Part shown: in pieces, positions 52,607 through 62,340 of the stretch | How positions within the stretch are numbered: position 1 is the first letter of the stretch | Layout: the number at the start of each line of letters is the position of its first letter | Source: Polynucleobacter sp. AP-Elch-400A-B2 | Lineage (GTDB): Bacteria; Pseudomonadota; Gammaproteobacteria; Burkholderiales; Burkholderiaceae | Direction: 5' to 3' | DNA: 64,000 nucleotides | Assembly: GCF_018688355.1 (NCBI RefSeq) | Contig: NZ_CP061317.1 | Coordinates: 1,186,091-1,250,090 of the forward strand | Program-made: the position numbers and the translations under genes | The notes under the pieces: model-generated | The model's input: only the letters and a program-made list of their open reading frames with translations | Told to the model about the DNA's origin: nothing | The model's database searches: none

Positions 52607-55584
52607 ATCCCCTTTCTACAAATACCCCGAGCTTCGCAATACTGACAAACGCTATCGGGTGCAAACGCCTTGAGGGGTTTGCCAGACCAAAGCGATTGCA
52701 CATCTTCAGTCATTTGCTCAGAAAATGCTTGCATTAGGTCTGGCATTTCTGCGATGACTACTGAACGCTCCGCTTCATCGCCATCCTTTTTCACATCAGC
52801 CTTTAAAGCAACCCACTCAGCCGCATTGACTGCGCGCCCAGGGATCTTGTTGCTCTCATTAGAAGCTCTGGCATAGATTAATAATTGTGGGTCATCTAGC
52901 ACTATCTCAGAGCGCTGCTCGACTTTAGTGAGGCTCTGATTCTTATAGTCAATGACTGATGCGGCTTGAGGATCATGGATGCTCACATCAAAGCGGTCCG
53001 CATAGCCCTCAATGCGAATGTGACGCCCGTTGCCATCTACATCCGTAAATGGCAGATCAAAGCCGACCTTCACTTCGGCATCGTGGAACTGCCAACCTTG
53101 AGCCTCACGATCTAACTGCCACTGAATAAAACTGGGAATTTGTTTTTGCCAATCCCTTAAGACACCTAAGACTCTGGCATCACCTTCGATTAAACGCTTA
53201 AAGACTTGTTCAGAGATGAGTGTTAGCTGATCTTGCATCCAAGCGCGGCGTAGTCCTGAATCATTGGTGGTTGGTGAGTTGGATTTTGGCGCCTCGCTTT
53301 TCATAGCGTGATAGAAATTACGCAAGATCTTGTGGAGCGTTTGCCCAGCAAGAGAGGCATCAAAGCCCTCTTCAAAGCCTTTGAGTTTGCGTAGGCCCAG
53401 TAGGCTACGCACATAGTATCGATAAGGACAGTCACGCAAGGCCTTATAAGCACTTGGACTCATCGAGACCGGCATTGGCAAATCTGAATCCAATTTAGCT
53501 ATTGCCATTTGCGATGGTGCTGCTGCGCCATTCCGAGGCGCAAATAAGGCGCTGGCATTTTGCGCCTGCCAATTAGGCAAATCCATTTGGAGTCGCTGAA
53601 TCCAGGCGGATGGTCTTAATGGCTCTCCACTCTTACTCTTGCTCTGCCAAAGGAGATCAACACTTTGAAAAGAGATGAGTAGTTGAGATAGATCTCGTGC
53701 CTGCTGAATAAACTGGGCCTCGATACTTGATCCACCCAAGAGACGATTTAAAGCATCGGAGAAAAATAATGGTGGCTCTGAAAATGCGGGAAGTTGCTGC
53801 TCGTCACAGCCCACCATCACAACAGATTCAAATTCTCTAAAACGAGTGGAGCTCAGTGGCAGGATACTTAAAGTAGCTGCGGCATTGACACCCTTCTCTT
53901 CATATGAAGACTCTTCGATGACGGTCTTTAATAAGCTCAACCACTCATTGAGACGCATGGCAATTTGCTGATGCTCCACATCAAAATCAAATGTTTCCAA
54001 AAGCTCGAGCAATTGTTTGCCAGCAGAATCTATTTCTAAGCCTTGGGTCATTCCCATTTGAATCAGATCATCCATCAGATACTGATGCGCAAGAGCGCAA
54101 TTGATCTTGATTCCACGCCAGCGATTGAGTCGGCCACGAATCGATTGCAGGAACTCTAATAAAAGTGGATTAGGTGCAGCTGAACTATGCGCAACCGATC
54201 CCTCGATCGCCATATGAAAGGTTTCCCAACCGGATTTAGCTTGGCTAGCAATCAAAATATCCTCAAACTGCGCCACTAATCCATTTAAAGATTCTGTATC
54301 ACGAGTAGCGTTGGAGTTAAGGCACTTTCCCAGATCTAAGAATGGATTTTGCAAGAACTCCAATAGGTCAGCGGCGCTAGGCCCTTCAGGTGGAGCACGT
54401 AATAACTCGAGCCAACTATTGAGCGCCGCTGCTGCTCTGGTGGTGGATAACTTCCAACCAGTTTCATCTTGGATCTTGAGGGATGGTCCAAGGCGTGCCA
54501 GTAATGCGCGCGCCCTTCTGGCAACAAGACGATCTTGCGCTACTAAGGCGATATTCGTTTTACCGTTGATTAACTGTTGTTCAATGGTTTTGGCTGTTGC
54601 CCACGCCAACTCTTCAAATCGCTTAGCGGCAATCAGATGCCAATGCTCTGGATACGAATTGTCGATATTTGTTTTGATTGTTTGTAGCTTTTGCTCTTCA
54701 GGAGTGCCGGGATCTAATGCTTCCGCCCAGAGCGCAACCGACTCCCAATTCATAGTTACTTCAACTGCTGGGGCGTATTGCGCATAGTCCGCTAAATATC
54801 CCTGAATGAGCTGTTTATCAATCGGAGTTGGATCTGCCGTCTCTACCCAAATTAAGGGTCTGACATTTGCTAGTGCAATTTTCTGGGCAGCCTCGAGATG
54901 AGTCGCCAGTGCATATTGCTTTCTAAAGGCAGGATCGCTTGAGCTGGTGATGTACCTCCAAAACGTCAGCAGTACTTGCGCCTCTTGATCCACTACTTTT
55001 TTAGCCAGGGCTGGGTATGCTTCACCAATAGCGCGATCCAATAGTGGTTCTAGAATTTCGATCCAAGATTGTGTATTTTGGGTAATCGCTTGGTCTTGAT
55101 TGGTAATCAGATTGCGTAGCTCTTGCTGAAGGCTAGGCGCTATTGAGTTAGATAATGTATCGCAAGCTGCAATAATGGCCTGCGCTAATCCCCATGACCC
55201 TGCTTCAGTTTCTGCCTTAAACCAGGCTTGCAGCTCTTTGTGCTTACGAAGCGTGGCATATACAGACAACCAGCGCTCTAAATCGGTTTGTTTTTTAGGA
55301 AACTTCCATGCGCCTGGCGCTGCTTCTAGCCAGTCGTTAAAACTCATCACTTGGGGCAAGAAGGCAATATGACTTGGTAGATCCTTGGGGCGATATTTCT
55401 CTAAAGCGGTTCTCACCCCCATTAATGGGCCTGCCGTGCTCAGCACCACTAAGGGGCGCTGTTTGGTTTGCACTGCACAATTCCAAATACCCTCAGCGAG
55501 TGATTTCAGAGCACTAGCATTGGGTGCTATTGTCCAAGCATGTGGCTGCTTTTGCTCAGATAGGGTTGGGAACGGGTGCGGCAT
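52600..55584 (-). CDS. AddB-type PD-(D/E)XK nuclease
   Basis: Partner of the AddA-like helicase, about 994 residues. The N-terminal three-quarters resembles an inactivated helicase. The nuclease is at the C-terminus: RIEGYADRFDVSI and ASVIDYKNQS. It carries the iron-sulfur cluster Cys pattern of AddB: a Cys in DCPYRYYVRSLLG and CQYCEARGIC near the end. The complex resects double-strand breaks for RecA. A TTG 26 codons upstream is an alternative start with little support; no clear ribosome site for the ATG at 55584 is visible. Divergent from trxA. Confidence 0.87.
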   Translation of the reverse strand: MPHPFPTLSEQKQPHAWTIAPNASALKSLAEGIWNCAVQTKQRPLVVLSTAGPLMGVRTALEKYRPKDLPSHIAFLPQVMSFNDWLEAAPGAWKFPKKQTDLERWLSVYATLRKHKELQAWFKAETEAGSWGLAQAIIAACDTLSNSIAPSLQQELRNLITNQDQAITQNTQSWIEILEPLLDRAIGEAYPALAKKVVDQEAQVLLTFWRYITSSSDPAFRKQYALATHLEAAQKIALANVRPLIWVETADPTPIDKQLIQGYLADYAQYAPAVEVTMNWESVALWAEALDPGTPEEQKLQTIKTNIDNSYPEHWHLIAAKRFEELAWATAKTIEQQLINGKTNIALVAQDRLVARRARALLARLGPSLKIQDETGWKLSTTRAAAALNSWLELLRAPPEGPSAADLLEFLQNPFLDLGKCLNSNATRDTESLNGLVAQFEDILIASQAKSGWETFHMAIEGSVAHSSAAPNPLLLEFLQSIRGRLNRWRGIKINCALAHQYLMDDLIQMGMTQGLEIDSAGKQLLELLETFDFDVEHQQIAMRLNEWLSLLKTVIEESSYEEKGVNAAATLSILPLSSTRFREFESVVMVGCDEQQLPAFSEPPLFFSDALNRLLGGSSIEAQFIQQARDLSQLLISFQSVDLLWQSKSKSGEPLRPSAWIQRLQMDLPNWQAQNASALFAPRNGAAAPSQMAIAKLDSDLPMPVSMSPSAYKALRDCPYRYYVRSLLGLRKLKGFEEGFDASLAGQTLHKILRNFYHAMKSEAPKSNSPTTNDSGLRRAWMQDQLTLISEQVFKRLIEGDARVLGVLRDWQKQIPSFIQWQLDREAQGWQFHDAEVKVGFDLPFTDVDGNGRHIRIEGYADRFDVSIHDPQAASVIDYKNQSLTKVEQRSEIVLDDPQLLIYARASNESNKIPGRAVNAAEWVALKADVKKDGDEAERSVVIAEMPDLMQAFSEQMTEDVQSLWSGKPLKAFAPDSVCQYCEARGICRKGMW

Positions 55585-55701
55585 TGAGGGTGGTTCTATG
55601 GCTTCTTTTGAGAATTTAGGCAGAAAGTGTGGCTTATTGCTAATATAAGCGTTGTAGCGCAATAAAATATAAAACTAAATAAGACTAATTAAGGAATTTT
55701 C

Positions 55702-56028
55702 ATGAGTGCCGGCATCAAGTATGTAACTGACGCTTCTTTCGAGGAAGACGTTCTCAAGTCCGATAAACCTGTTCTCTTGGACTTCTGGGCTGAGTGGTGT
55801 GGTCCTTGCAAGATGATCGGCCCTATCCTTGAAGAGCTGGCTGGTGAGTACGGCGACAAGATTCAAATCGCTAAGATGAATGTGGATGAGAACCAAGGCG
55901 TTCCTGCCCAGTTCAATATTCGTGGCATTCCTACATTGATCCTCTTTAAGAACGGCACTGTTGCTGCTCAAAAAGTAGGCGCTTTGGCCAAATCTCAGTT
56001 GACTGCATTTATTGATAGTCATCTGTAA
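55702..56028 (+). CDS. trxA: Thioredoxin
   Basis: A 108-residue cytosolic thioredoxin with the WCGPC redox site at residues 32-36 and the cis-proline in IRGIPTLILF. Donates electrons to ribonucleotide reductase and other reductases. An AAGGAA site precedes the ATG. It is followed by a terminator and by rho, the conserved trxA-rho order. Confidence 0.98.
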   Translation: MSAGIKYVTDASFEEDVLKSDKPVLLDFWAEWCGPCKMIGPILEELAGEYGDKIQIAKMNVDENQGVPAQFNIRGIPTLILFKNGTVAAQKVGALAKSQLTAFIDSHL

Positions 56029-56040
56029 ATAGTCCCAGAT

Positions 56041-56071
56041 CACAGGTTCACTGGGTGAGCCTGTGGTTTTT
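56041..56071 (+). terminator. Intrinsic terminator after trxA
   Basis: An 11-bp stem (56041-56051 with 56055-56065, one wobble) with a TGG loop is followed by GTTTTT. It lies 12 bases after the trxA stop and suggests rho has its own promoter. Confidence 0.85.
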
Positions 56072-56239
56072 AGCTGTTTTTAGTGTAGTATCTGTTTCAT
56101 TAGTAGTTCAACGCACATCAAGTGCCCCTCTTTTTCTAGCAAACTCCCCAAACATTCTGCTTTTCAATTCTGTCTGATGTCCATCTAGACAGCGATATCC
56201 CAAAACACACTTACACCCCTTTCTACACCCGAGAACCAC

Positions 56240-57502
56240 ATGCAATTATCTGAACTCAAAGTACTCCACGTATCCGCCCTGCTTGAAATGGCAGCCAGCC
56301 TGGAGATTGAAAATACCCAGCGGATGCGCAAACAAGAGTTGATGTTTGCCATCCTCAAGAAGCGCGCCAAGGAAGGTGAATCTGTTTTCGGTGACGGTAC
56401 TTTGGAAGTGTTGCCTGACGGCTTTGGTTTCTTACGATCCCCAGATGCCTCTTATATGGCTTCTCCGGATGACATCTATATCTCCCCTGCGCAGATCCGC
56501 CGCTTTAACCTGCACACTGGTGACAGCGTTGAAGGTGAGGTTCGCACACCTAAAGATGGTGAGCGTTACTTTGCATTAGTGAAGGTAGACAAGATCAACG
56601 GTTTGGCTCCTGAGGCCTTGAAGAACCGCATCATGTTCGAGAACTTAACGCCTTTACACCCAAATCGCGTGATTCAACTAGAGCGTGACATCAAAGCTGA
56701 AGAGAATTTAACTGGTCGCATCATCGATATGATCTCCCCAATTGGCTATGGCCAGCGCGGCCTGATCGTGTCTTCACCTAAATCCGGTAAGACCGTGATG
56801 ATGCAGCACATCGCCCATGCGATTTCTGCGAACAATCCTGATGCAATCTTGATCGTATTATTGGTTGATGAGCGCCCTGAAGAAGTTACTGAAATGCAGC
56901 GCTCTGTACGCGGCGAAGTGGTTGCCTCAACATTTGATGAACCAGCTGTGCGTCACGTTCAAGTTGCCGAGATGGTGATTGAAAAGGCTAAGCGTTTAGT
57001 TGAGATGAAAAAAGACGTCATCATCTTGCTGGACTCGATAACCCGTCTGGCTCGTGCTTACAACACCGTCATCCCTTCATCCGGCAAAGTACTCTCTGGT
57101 GGTGTGGATGCCAATGCATTGCAACGTCCAAAGCGCTTCTTCGGTGCGGCGCGTAACGTGGAAGAAGGTGGTTCACTCACCATCATCGCAACTGCCTTGA
57201 TTGAAACCGGCAGCCGTATGGATGACCTCATCTACGAGGAGTTCAAAGGCACCGGCAATATGGAAGTACACCTTGAGCGTCGTTTAGCTGAGCGTCGTGT
57301 TTACCCATCGATTAACCTCAATAAGTCCGGCACCCGCCGTGAAGAGTTGCTGGTGAAAGCTGAAAACCTACAGAAAATCTGGGTATTGCGTAAATTATTG
57401 GCCGATATGGACGATATTGAGGCGATGAACTTTATTGTTGATAAGCTCAAATCAACCAAAAATAATGGTGAATTCTTCGATTTAATGCGTAAGGGTGGCT
57501 AA
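56240..57502 (+). CDS. rho: Transcription termination factor Rho
   Basis: Hexameric RNA helicase, 420 residues. The N-terminal helix (LKVLHVSALLEMAASL) leads to the cold-shock-like RNA-binding domain (GDGTLEVLPDGFGFLRSPD). The ATPase has GLIVSSPKSGKTV (P-loop), VLLVDERPEEVTEM, and the secondary RNA-binding SGKVLSGGVDANALQ. Close to universal in length. A 211-base region between trxA and rho probably carries its leader, subject to autogenous attenuation in other bacteria. Confidence 0.98.
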   Translation: MQLSELKVLHVSALLEMAASLEIENTQRMRKQELMFAILKKRAKEGESVFGDGTLEVLPDGFGFLRSPDASYMASPDDIYISPAQIRRFNLHTGDSVEGEVRTPKDGERYFALVKVDKINGLAPEALKNRIMFENLTPLHPNRVIQLERDIKAEENLTGRIIDMISPIGYGQRGLIVSSPKSGKTVMMQHIAHAISANNPDAILIVLLVDERPEEVTEMQRSVRGEVVASTFDEPAVRHVQVAEMVIEKAKRLVEMKKDVIILLDSITRLARAYNTVIPSSGKVLSGGVDANALQRPKRFFGAARNVEEGGSLTIIATALIETGSRMDDLIYEEFKGTGNMEVHLERRLAERRVYPSINLNKSGTRREELLVKAENLQKIWVLRKLLADMDDIEAMNFIVDKLKSTKNNGEFFDLMRKGG

Positions 57503-57648
57503 TTTAGGCTCTCAGAGTCGGTAAAAGTGCGCTTTGTTGTTGATTTCATGGCATAATTTTGCCTTTACCGCTTTAATAATCTGCATTTAACTTGGGTAAG
57601 TATTTAGGTCTTTGGACCAAAACGGCTGCCCGCTAATAGGACTCAATA

Positions 57649-57996
57649 ATGAAACCTGGCATTCACCCCGAATATCGTGAAATCGTCTTTGTAGACGTTT
57701 CTAATAACTTCAGCTTCAAGACTCGCTCCACTATGTCTACTAGAGAGACAATCAAGTGGGAAGATGGCAAGGAATATCCTTTGTCCAAGATCGAGACTTC
57801 ATCTGAGTCACACCCTTTCTACACTGGTACCCAGAAGATTATGGATACTGCCGGTCGTGTTGAGAAATTCCGTCAGAAATTCGGCACTAAAGCGGTTGCT
57901 AAAGCTGCTGGTGATGGCGCTGCTAAAACAGCTGAGAAAAAAGCGGCTGCTGCAGAAGCTAAAGCTGCTGAAAAGCCAGCCAAGAAGAAGGCTTAA
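57649..57996 (+). CDS. rpmE2: Ribosomal protein L31 type B
   Basis: 50S ribosomal protein, zinc-free type B (no CxxC). The core (1-80) has MKPGIHPEYREIVFVDVSNN, EDGKEYPLSKIETSSESHPFYTG and RVEKFRQKFG. It then carries a 35-residue Ala/Lys/Glu extension (AEKKAAAAEAKAAEKPAKKKA), so at 115 residues it is longer than the common 80-90. In many bacteria type B replaces type A under zinc shortage; whether another L31 gene exists cannot be seen here. Confidence 0.95.
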   Translation: MKPGIHPEYREIVFVDVSNNFSFKTRSTMSTRETIKWEDGKEYPLSKIETSSESHPFYTGTQKIMDTAGRVEKFRQKFGTKAVAKAAGDGAAKTAEKKAAAAEAKAAEKPAKKKA

Positions 57997-58058
57997 TAAT
58001 AGGCTTACTCAAATAAGGGGCTGGGTATTCACTATTCATCCTCCCCTGCGAGATAATC

Positions 58059-58085
58059 AAGGCAGCGTTTGCTGCCTTTTTTATT
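58059..58085 (+). terminator. Intrinsic terminator after rpmE2
   Basis: Stem GGCAGC/GCTGCC (58061-58066, 58071-58076), extended by AA/TT, with a GTTT loop and a run of six T residues. It ends the rpmE2 transcript 60 bases past its stop. Confidence 0.9.
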
Positions 58086-58096
58086 GCTAGTTTTTT

Positions 58097-59824
58097 ATGG
58101 TTAAACTCACCGCCGCCGCCACCACCTCCATTCCACGCATCATTATTTTTGCGTTGACTTTGATCTATGGTTTTGCTGGCCTCTTTCTGCGCGATCCATG
58201 GAAGAACGAAGATGCCATCGGATTTGGTGGCATGTGGGCTTTGCAACACGGCACAACACTTGATTGGATTGTTCCGCACCTTGCGGGGCGCGACGTTTCT
58301 CTTGGCGCACCCTTTCCCTACTGGCTAGGTGCCACCCTAATGGATCTATTTGGTTCATTGATTGGCATGGCTAATGCAGCACGCCTCTATGCGGCAGTTT
58401 GCTTCTTTGCTGCTGCTCTAGCCATTTGGTATGCAACTTATTTATTGGGACGTCGCCCAGAAGTGCAGCCGATGGTACTGGCAGTGGGTGGTCAACCGGG
58501 TCGTAAAAATTACGGCATGACTTTGGCTGATGGCGCTCTATTGATTTTCTTAGCCTGCGTTGGACTTGCACAGCGTGCGCATGAGACTACGCCGATGATG
58601 GCGCAACTGATGGGCATCAGTATTGTTTTGTACGGCACCGTCCGTGGTTTAGATAAACCTTGGCAAGGCGGCTTTTGGACTGGTCTTGGTATTGCGATCG
58701 TTGCCCTCTCCAGCAATCTCACGCTGAGCCTAATCATCGTGAGCTCCACCATCATTGCAGTGATTGCGAGCAATGCGAAGTTGCGCTTTCGCTGGACCTT
58801 AACTAGTACTGTTTTGGGGCTGATTGGTTTTGCGCTTTGGCCTGCGCTCTGGTACTTAGGCAACCTCAGTCCTGAGTGGCGTCATATCGCCGAGGAAGGC
58901 TGGCGCAATATGCCAGAGATGCGCGCAACGCCATCTATTGAATCCCTAGGATTTTTAAGCATCAACTTCTGGGCTTACGCTTGGCCAGTTTGGCCATTAG
59001 CCATCATCTCCCTCGCACATTGGGGTCGAGTAAAAGAGGCGGGGCAATGGCGCGCTCCTCATCTATGTATTCCGCTGAGTTTATTTATTGGTTGCTTGAT
59101 TTATGTTCTGTTCCGCTTAGAAGCAAATGAACATGACCTCATCATTTTGATTCCGAGTTTGTCAATTATTGCTACATTTAGTTTGCCGATTCTTAAACGT
59201 GGCCTGATTAGCTTTATTGATTGGTTTGCGATGTTTAGCTTCACCATGATTGCTTTAGCCATTTGGATTATTTGGCTTGCTAAGGTGACCGGCTTCCCAG
59301 AATCCACCGCTGCCAATTTGGCAAGGCTGTTACCTGGCTTTCAGGCACAGTTTGATTACATTGGTTTTGTCATTGCCCTCATCATCACCGGCATCTGGTT
59401 AGCGATTGTGCGCTGGAGAACTTCTCGCGCCCCTAAAGAAATCTGGCGTTGCCTCATCATCTCGGCCTCTGGCACTACTTTGATGTGGGTTCTCTTGATG
59501 ACTTTGTGGTTACCAACAATTAATTACGCTAAGACCTATCGCTATGTATCCGATCGCTTAGTTCAAGTTATTGCCAATACACCAGGATGTATTGATACCA
59601 CTAATCTAGGTCCAGCTCAACTAGCTTCATTTAGTTATTTCACAAAACTTCCCTTACGTGATGATTCCAGCTGCAATCTGATGTTGACTCATAGCTCTTT
59701 AGAGGCAAAGGCTTATGCCAGCCTTAATAAAAAGAAAATTGAATTACTCTGGGAAGATCGCCGTGCGTCTGACCGTGATGAGCGCCTGCGCCTGTATCAA
59801 ATTACTTCTGCAGGTAAGGAATAA
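58097..59824 (+). CDS. ArnT-like membrane glycosyltransferase
   Basis: A 575-residue GT-C type membrane enzyme with about 11-12 helices. The first periplasmic loop (FLRDPWKNEDAIGFGG) carries the acidic residues of the ArnT/PMT family active site, where a lipid-linked sugar is transferred to an acceptor in the envelope. There is a soluble C-terminal part of about 90 residues. ArnT transfers aminoarabinose to lipid A, but no arn genes are visible, so donor and acceptor are unknown. It is followed four bases later by the MATE gene. Confidence 0.82.
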   Translation: MVKLTAAATTSIPRIIIFALTLIYGFAGLFLRDPWKNEDAIGFGGMWALQHGTTLDWIVPHLAGRDVSLGAPFPYWLGATLMDLFGSLIGMANAARLYAAVCFFAAALAIWYATYLLGRRPEVQPMVLAVGGQPGRKNYGMTLADGALLIFLACVGLAQRAHETTPMMAQLMGISIVLYGTVRGLDKPWQGGFWTGLGIAIVALSSNLTLSLIIVSSTIIAVIASNAKLRFRWTLTSTVLGLIGFALWPALWYLGNLSPEWRHIAEEGWRNMPEMRATPSIESLGFLSINFWAYAWPVWPLAIISLAHWGRVKEAGQWRAPHLCIPLSLFIGCLIYVLFRLEANEHDLIILIPSLSIIATFSLPILKRGLISFIDWFAMFSFTMIALAIWIIWLAKVTGFPESTAANLARLLPGFQAQFDYIGFVIALIITGIWLAIVRWRTSRAPKEIWRCLIISASGTTLMWVLLMTLWLPTINYAKTYRYVSDRLVQVIANTPGCIDTTNLGPAQLASFSYFTKLPLRDDSSCNLMLTHSSLEAKAYASLNKKKIELLWEDRRASDRDERLRLYQITSAGKE

Positions 59825-59827
59825 AAC

Positions 59828-61219
59828 GTGCTGCACTTTAAATTTTCGCGTTTGCGCGAGGATATTCCCTCCCTCCTAAAACTCGCTGGTCCATTACTGA
59901 TTGGTCAGTTAGCAGTCATTGCCTTTGGTGTTTTAGATACTGCGATGACTGCGCGCTATTCTGCCGATGACTTAGCTGCTTTGGCGATGGCTTCCGCTAT
60001 CTTTATCAGCATCTATGTTGGCCTTACCGGCGTGATCTCTGCCCTCGCCCCAATTGCTGGCCAACTCTTTGGTGCTGAGCGTTTTGACGAGATTGGTGAA
60101 GAAGTGCGTCAAGCCACCTGGCTCGCTCTTGGTCTCACCTTCTTAGGTACGGCAATCTTGCTCAATGCAGATTACTTGCTACAAATCTCTCGGGTAACGC
60201 CAGACATAGAGGGCAAGGCTAGGCTCTATCTGAATATCCTCGCGATTGGTTTACCCGCCAGTATGGCCATGCGCGTGCTCATGGCGCTTCACAATGCTGT
60301 GTCAAGACCAACCGTCATTACGGTAGTGCAACTGATTGGTTTGGGCTTAAAACTACCACTCAATCTCTTATTTATTTATGGCGGCTTTGGCATTGAGGGT
60401 ATGGGCGGCCCAGGTTGCGCAGTAGCCACTGTCATCATCAGCTGGTTCTGGCTCATCATCACTCTGGGCTTTGTACTCTTTGATAATTTCTATAAGCCGT
60501 TCAAAATCTTTGCACGCTTTAGCTGGCCTGACTGGCATCGCATCTGGACTCTCCTGAAATTGGGTGCGCCAATTGGTTTTAGTTATCTAATTGAAGTGAC
60601 CTCCTTCACCTTCATGTCGCTCTTTATTGCGCGTCTGGGTACCACCGCTCTAGCAGGCCATCAAATTGTGGCCAATATGGGAACGGTAATTTACATGGTG
60701 CCTTTGTCCTTATCGATTGCTACGATGACCCTAGTATCCCAATCGATTGGCGCAGATAAACAAGAACGTGCAGAAGAAATTGGCTGGTCATCTGTTTTCT
60801 TCACGACGACCTTGTGCGTTTTTATTGGTGTGATGGTATGGATTTTTAGAGTGACCTTGCTAGATCTTTACGACCCACCAGAAGAGGTGAAGGTATTTTC
60901 TATTCCACTCTTTTTGTTTATTGCTTTTTACCAACTCTTTGATGCTCTGCAAGTGACTGCCGCATTTATTCTGCGCGCCTATCGTATTGCCTTTTGGCCT
61001 ATGCTGATTTATGCAGGTTCACTGTGGGGTGTTGGTTTAGGCGGCGGATACTTGATGGGCTTTAATGTCTTTGGCAATACCCCGGAGTTTTTACAAGGAG
61101 CCAATGGCTTTTGGGCTGGTAATAGCATCAGCTTAGGATTAGCTGCGCTCTTATTGCTTTACCTCTTTAGAAGAACGGCGGCACGCTTTGAGAAAACGCA
61201 TCCGCCAGTTGAGGTTTAA
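59828..61219 (+). CDS. MATE-family multidrug efflux protein
   Basis: A 463-residue, twelve-helix transporter of the NorM/DinF type. The first repeat starts at LLKLAGPLLIGQLAVIAFGVLDTAMTA and the second at LLKLGAPIGFSYLIEVTSF, the two-fold structure of the family. Cation-driven export of drugs or metabolites; substrate unknown. The start codon is GTG with an AAGGAA site. It is in a two-gene unit with the glycosyltransferase. Confidence 0.92.
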   Translation: MLHFKFSRLREDIPSLLKLAGPLLIGQLAVIAFGVLDTAMTARYSADDLAALAMASAIFISIYVGLTGVISALAPIAGQLFGAERFDEIGEEVRQATWLALGLTFLGTAILLNADYLLQISRVTPDIEGKARLYLNILAIGLPASMAMRVLMALHNAVSRPTVITVVQLIGLGLKLPLNLLFIYGGFGIEGMGGPGCAVATVIISWFWLIITLGFVLFDNFYKPFKIFARFSWPDWHRIWTLLKLGAPIGFSYLIEVTSFTFMSLFIARLGTTALAGHQIVANMGTVIYMVPLSLSIATMTLVSQSIGADKQERAEEIGWSSVFFTTTLCVFIGVMVWIFRVTLLDLYDPPEEVKVFSIPLFLFIAFYQLFDALQVTAAFILRAYRIAFWPMLIYAGSLWGVGLGGGYLMGFNVFGNTPEFLQGANGFWAGNSISLGLAALLLLYLFRRTAARFEKTHPPVEV

Positions 61220-61233
61220 TTTCAGTAGATGTT

Positions 61234-61722
61234 TTACTGAATGGGTTTAAATCCACTGCTTGGAGGTCTGTAGTTAGGGCCACCTCCCTGGGATGGATAA
61301 CTCGGCACCTGATTGCCTTTGGAGTACATACACTGCTGATAAGCGATGTTGTATTGCGCCTGAGCCTGATTTTGTTTGCCCGAAGAATTCATGGCGCCCA
61401 TCGCTGCGCCGCCCAGTAAGCCAACACCAGCACCAGTACCAATGTTCTGACTACTACCACCCTGAATCACGGCACCCGCTGCTGCGCCTAAAGCAGCGCC
61501 GATAGCAGCACTGGTCGCACCTTCTTTTAAGGCAGCATTACTAGTATCTTTGATCGCATTTGCAGCAAATTCACGACACTGCTCATCGTCCTTCTGAAAT
61601 ACTTCAAAAGGTTTGCCTTCACGAGGCATGATCGCGATGGTTGGGCCAGTTGGCGCAGAGACACAAGCAGCTAAAGAGGCTAAAGAGCTAATGATGGCCA
61701 AAGTCAATACTGCACGTTTCAT
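61234..61722 (-). CDS. Glycine-zipper lipoprotein
   Basis: A 162-residue envelope protein. A lipoprotein signal ends in SLAAC. Residues about 65-110 hold a glycine-zipper (AAIGAALGAAAGAVIQGG, GTGAGVGLLGGAAMGAM), which packs as a membrane-associated hairpin. Two conserved Cys follow or precede (QCREFA, QQCMYSKGN). The C-terminus is Pro/Gly-rich. Functionally uncharacterised; related glycine-zipper lipoproteins are attached to the outer membrane. The second ATG (61722) is better spaced from TAGGAA than the first (61728). Confidence 0.82.
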   Translation of the reverse strand: MKRAVLTLAIISSLASLAACVSAPTGPTIAIMPREGKPFEVFQKDDEQCREFAANAIKDTSNAALKEGATSAAIGAALGAAAGAVIQGGSSQNIGTGAGVGLLGGAAMGAMNSSGKQNQAQAQYNIAYQQCMYSKGNQVPSYPSQGGGPNYRPPSSGFKPIQ

Positions 61723-61757
61723 ATTCATTTCCTAAATTGAGTCACTTAGTTAATTGG

Positions 61758-62228
61758 TTAATTTTGTCTGTACTGCCTGGTAGGCGCATTACCTGATGGC
61801 GGCATTGCTGGCTGAGTCTGCCAACCTGACGCACAACTTTGCACGTATGGGAAATATTGCTCACTAGCTTCACAGTAATACCAAACTGGCGCTTGAGGCT
61901 GGGAAGCTAAAACCATAGGTTGCTGAGGAGCTGCATAGCTCACTACGGGTGGCGCATAGTAAGCACCAGCGTAAGGGTAGCCGTAGCCAGGACCGTAATA
62001 TCCGCCCCGCCAGCCTGGACCCCATCCACCGCCGTAACCAGGTCCATATGCTGCTGGACGCCAACCGCCACCATGGCCGCCGCCGTAACCACCCCCAACG
62101 GCGACCGACCAGCCGACATTACCTGCTTGAGCCGTTAATGGTGCAAGCGCTAGTAATCCAGCTGCCGTGAGGAGCGCTAGCATCACCTTAGTGATGCCAA
62201 ATGGGTGTTGCAGTTGAACTGTATTCAT
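61758..62228 (-). CDS. Secreted Gly/Tyr/Pro-rich protein
   Basis: A 156-residue exported protein with a signal peptide ending near LTAQA (about residue 26). The mature protein is dominated by glycine and tyrosine repeats (GGGYGGGHGGGW, GPGYGGGWGPGWRGGYYGPGYGYPYAGAY, each under 30 residues). A C-terminal segment WYYCEASEQYFPYVQSCASGW with two cysteines resembles a short conserved motif in other proteobacterial exported proteins. Start at 62228 is set by an AGGGG site; the frame runs 35 codons upstream without support. Function unknown. Confidence 0.75.
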   Translation of the reverse strand: MNTVQLQHPFGITKVMLALLTAAGLLALAPLTAQAGNVGWSVAVGGGYGGGHGGGWRPAAYGPGYGGGWGPGWRGGYYGPGYGYPYAGAYYAPPVVSYAAPQQPMVLASQPQAPVWYYCEASEQYFPYVQSCASGWQTQPAMPPSGNAPTRQYRQN

Positions 62229-62340
62229 AGTGGATCCCCTTAAATGGTCGCCTGCTACTATCTTTAACGCTTCATCCAAATCTAGGCTGACAGGAATTAG
62301 GTTTTTATTGAGATATTTATTACTTTGCTGCATTGAACTA

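Noticed and set aside
54311..54787. 158-codon open frame on the plus strand
   Set aside because: Antisense to the AddB-type nuclease gene with no start signal or domain.
61221..61241. TTCAGTA/TACTGAA inverted repeat between the MATE and lipoprotein genes
   Set aside because: Only 7 bp with no T-run, and it includes the lipoprotein stop codon; too weak to call a terminator.
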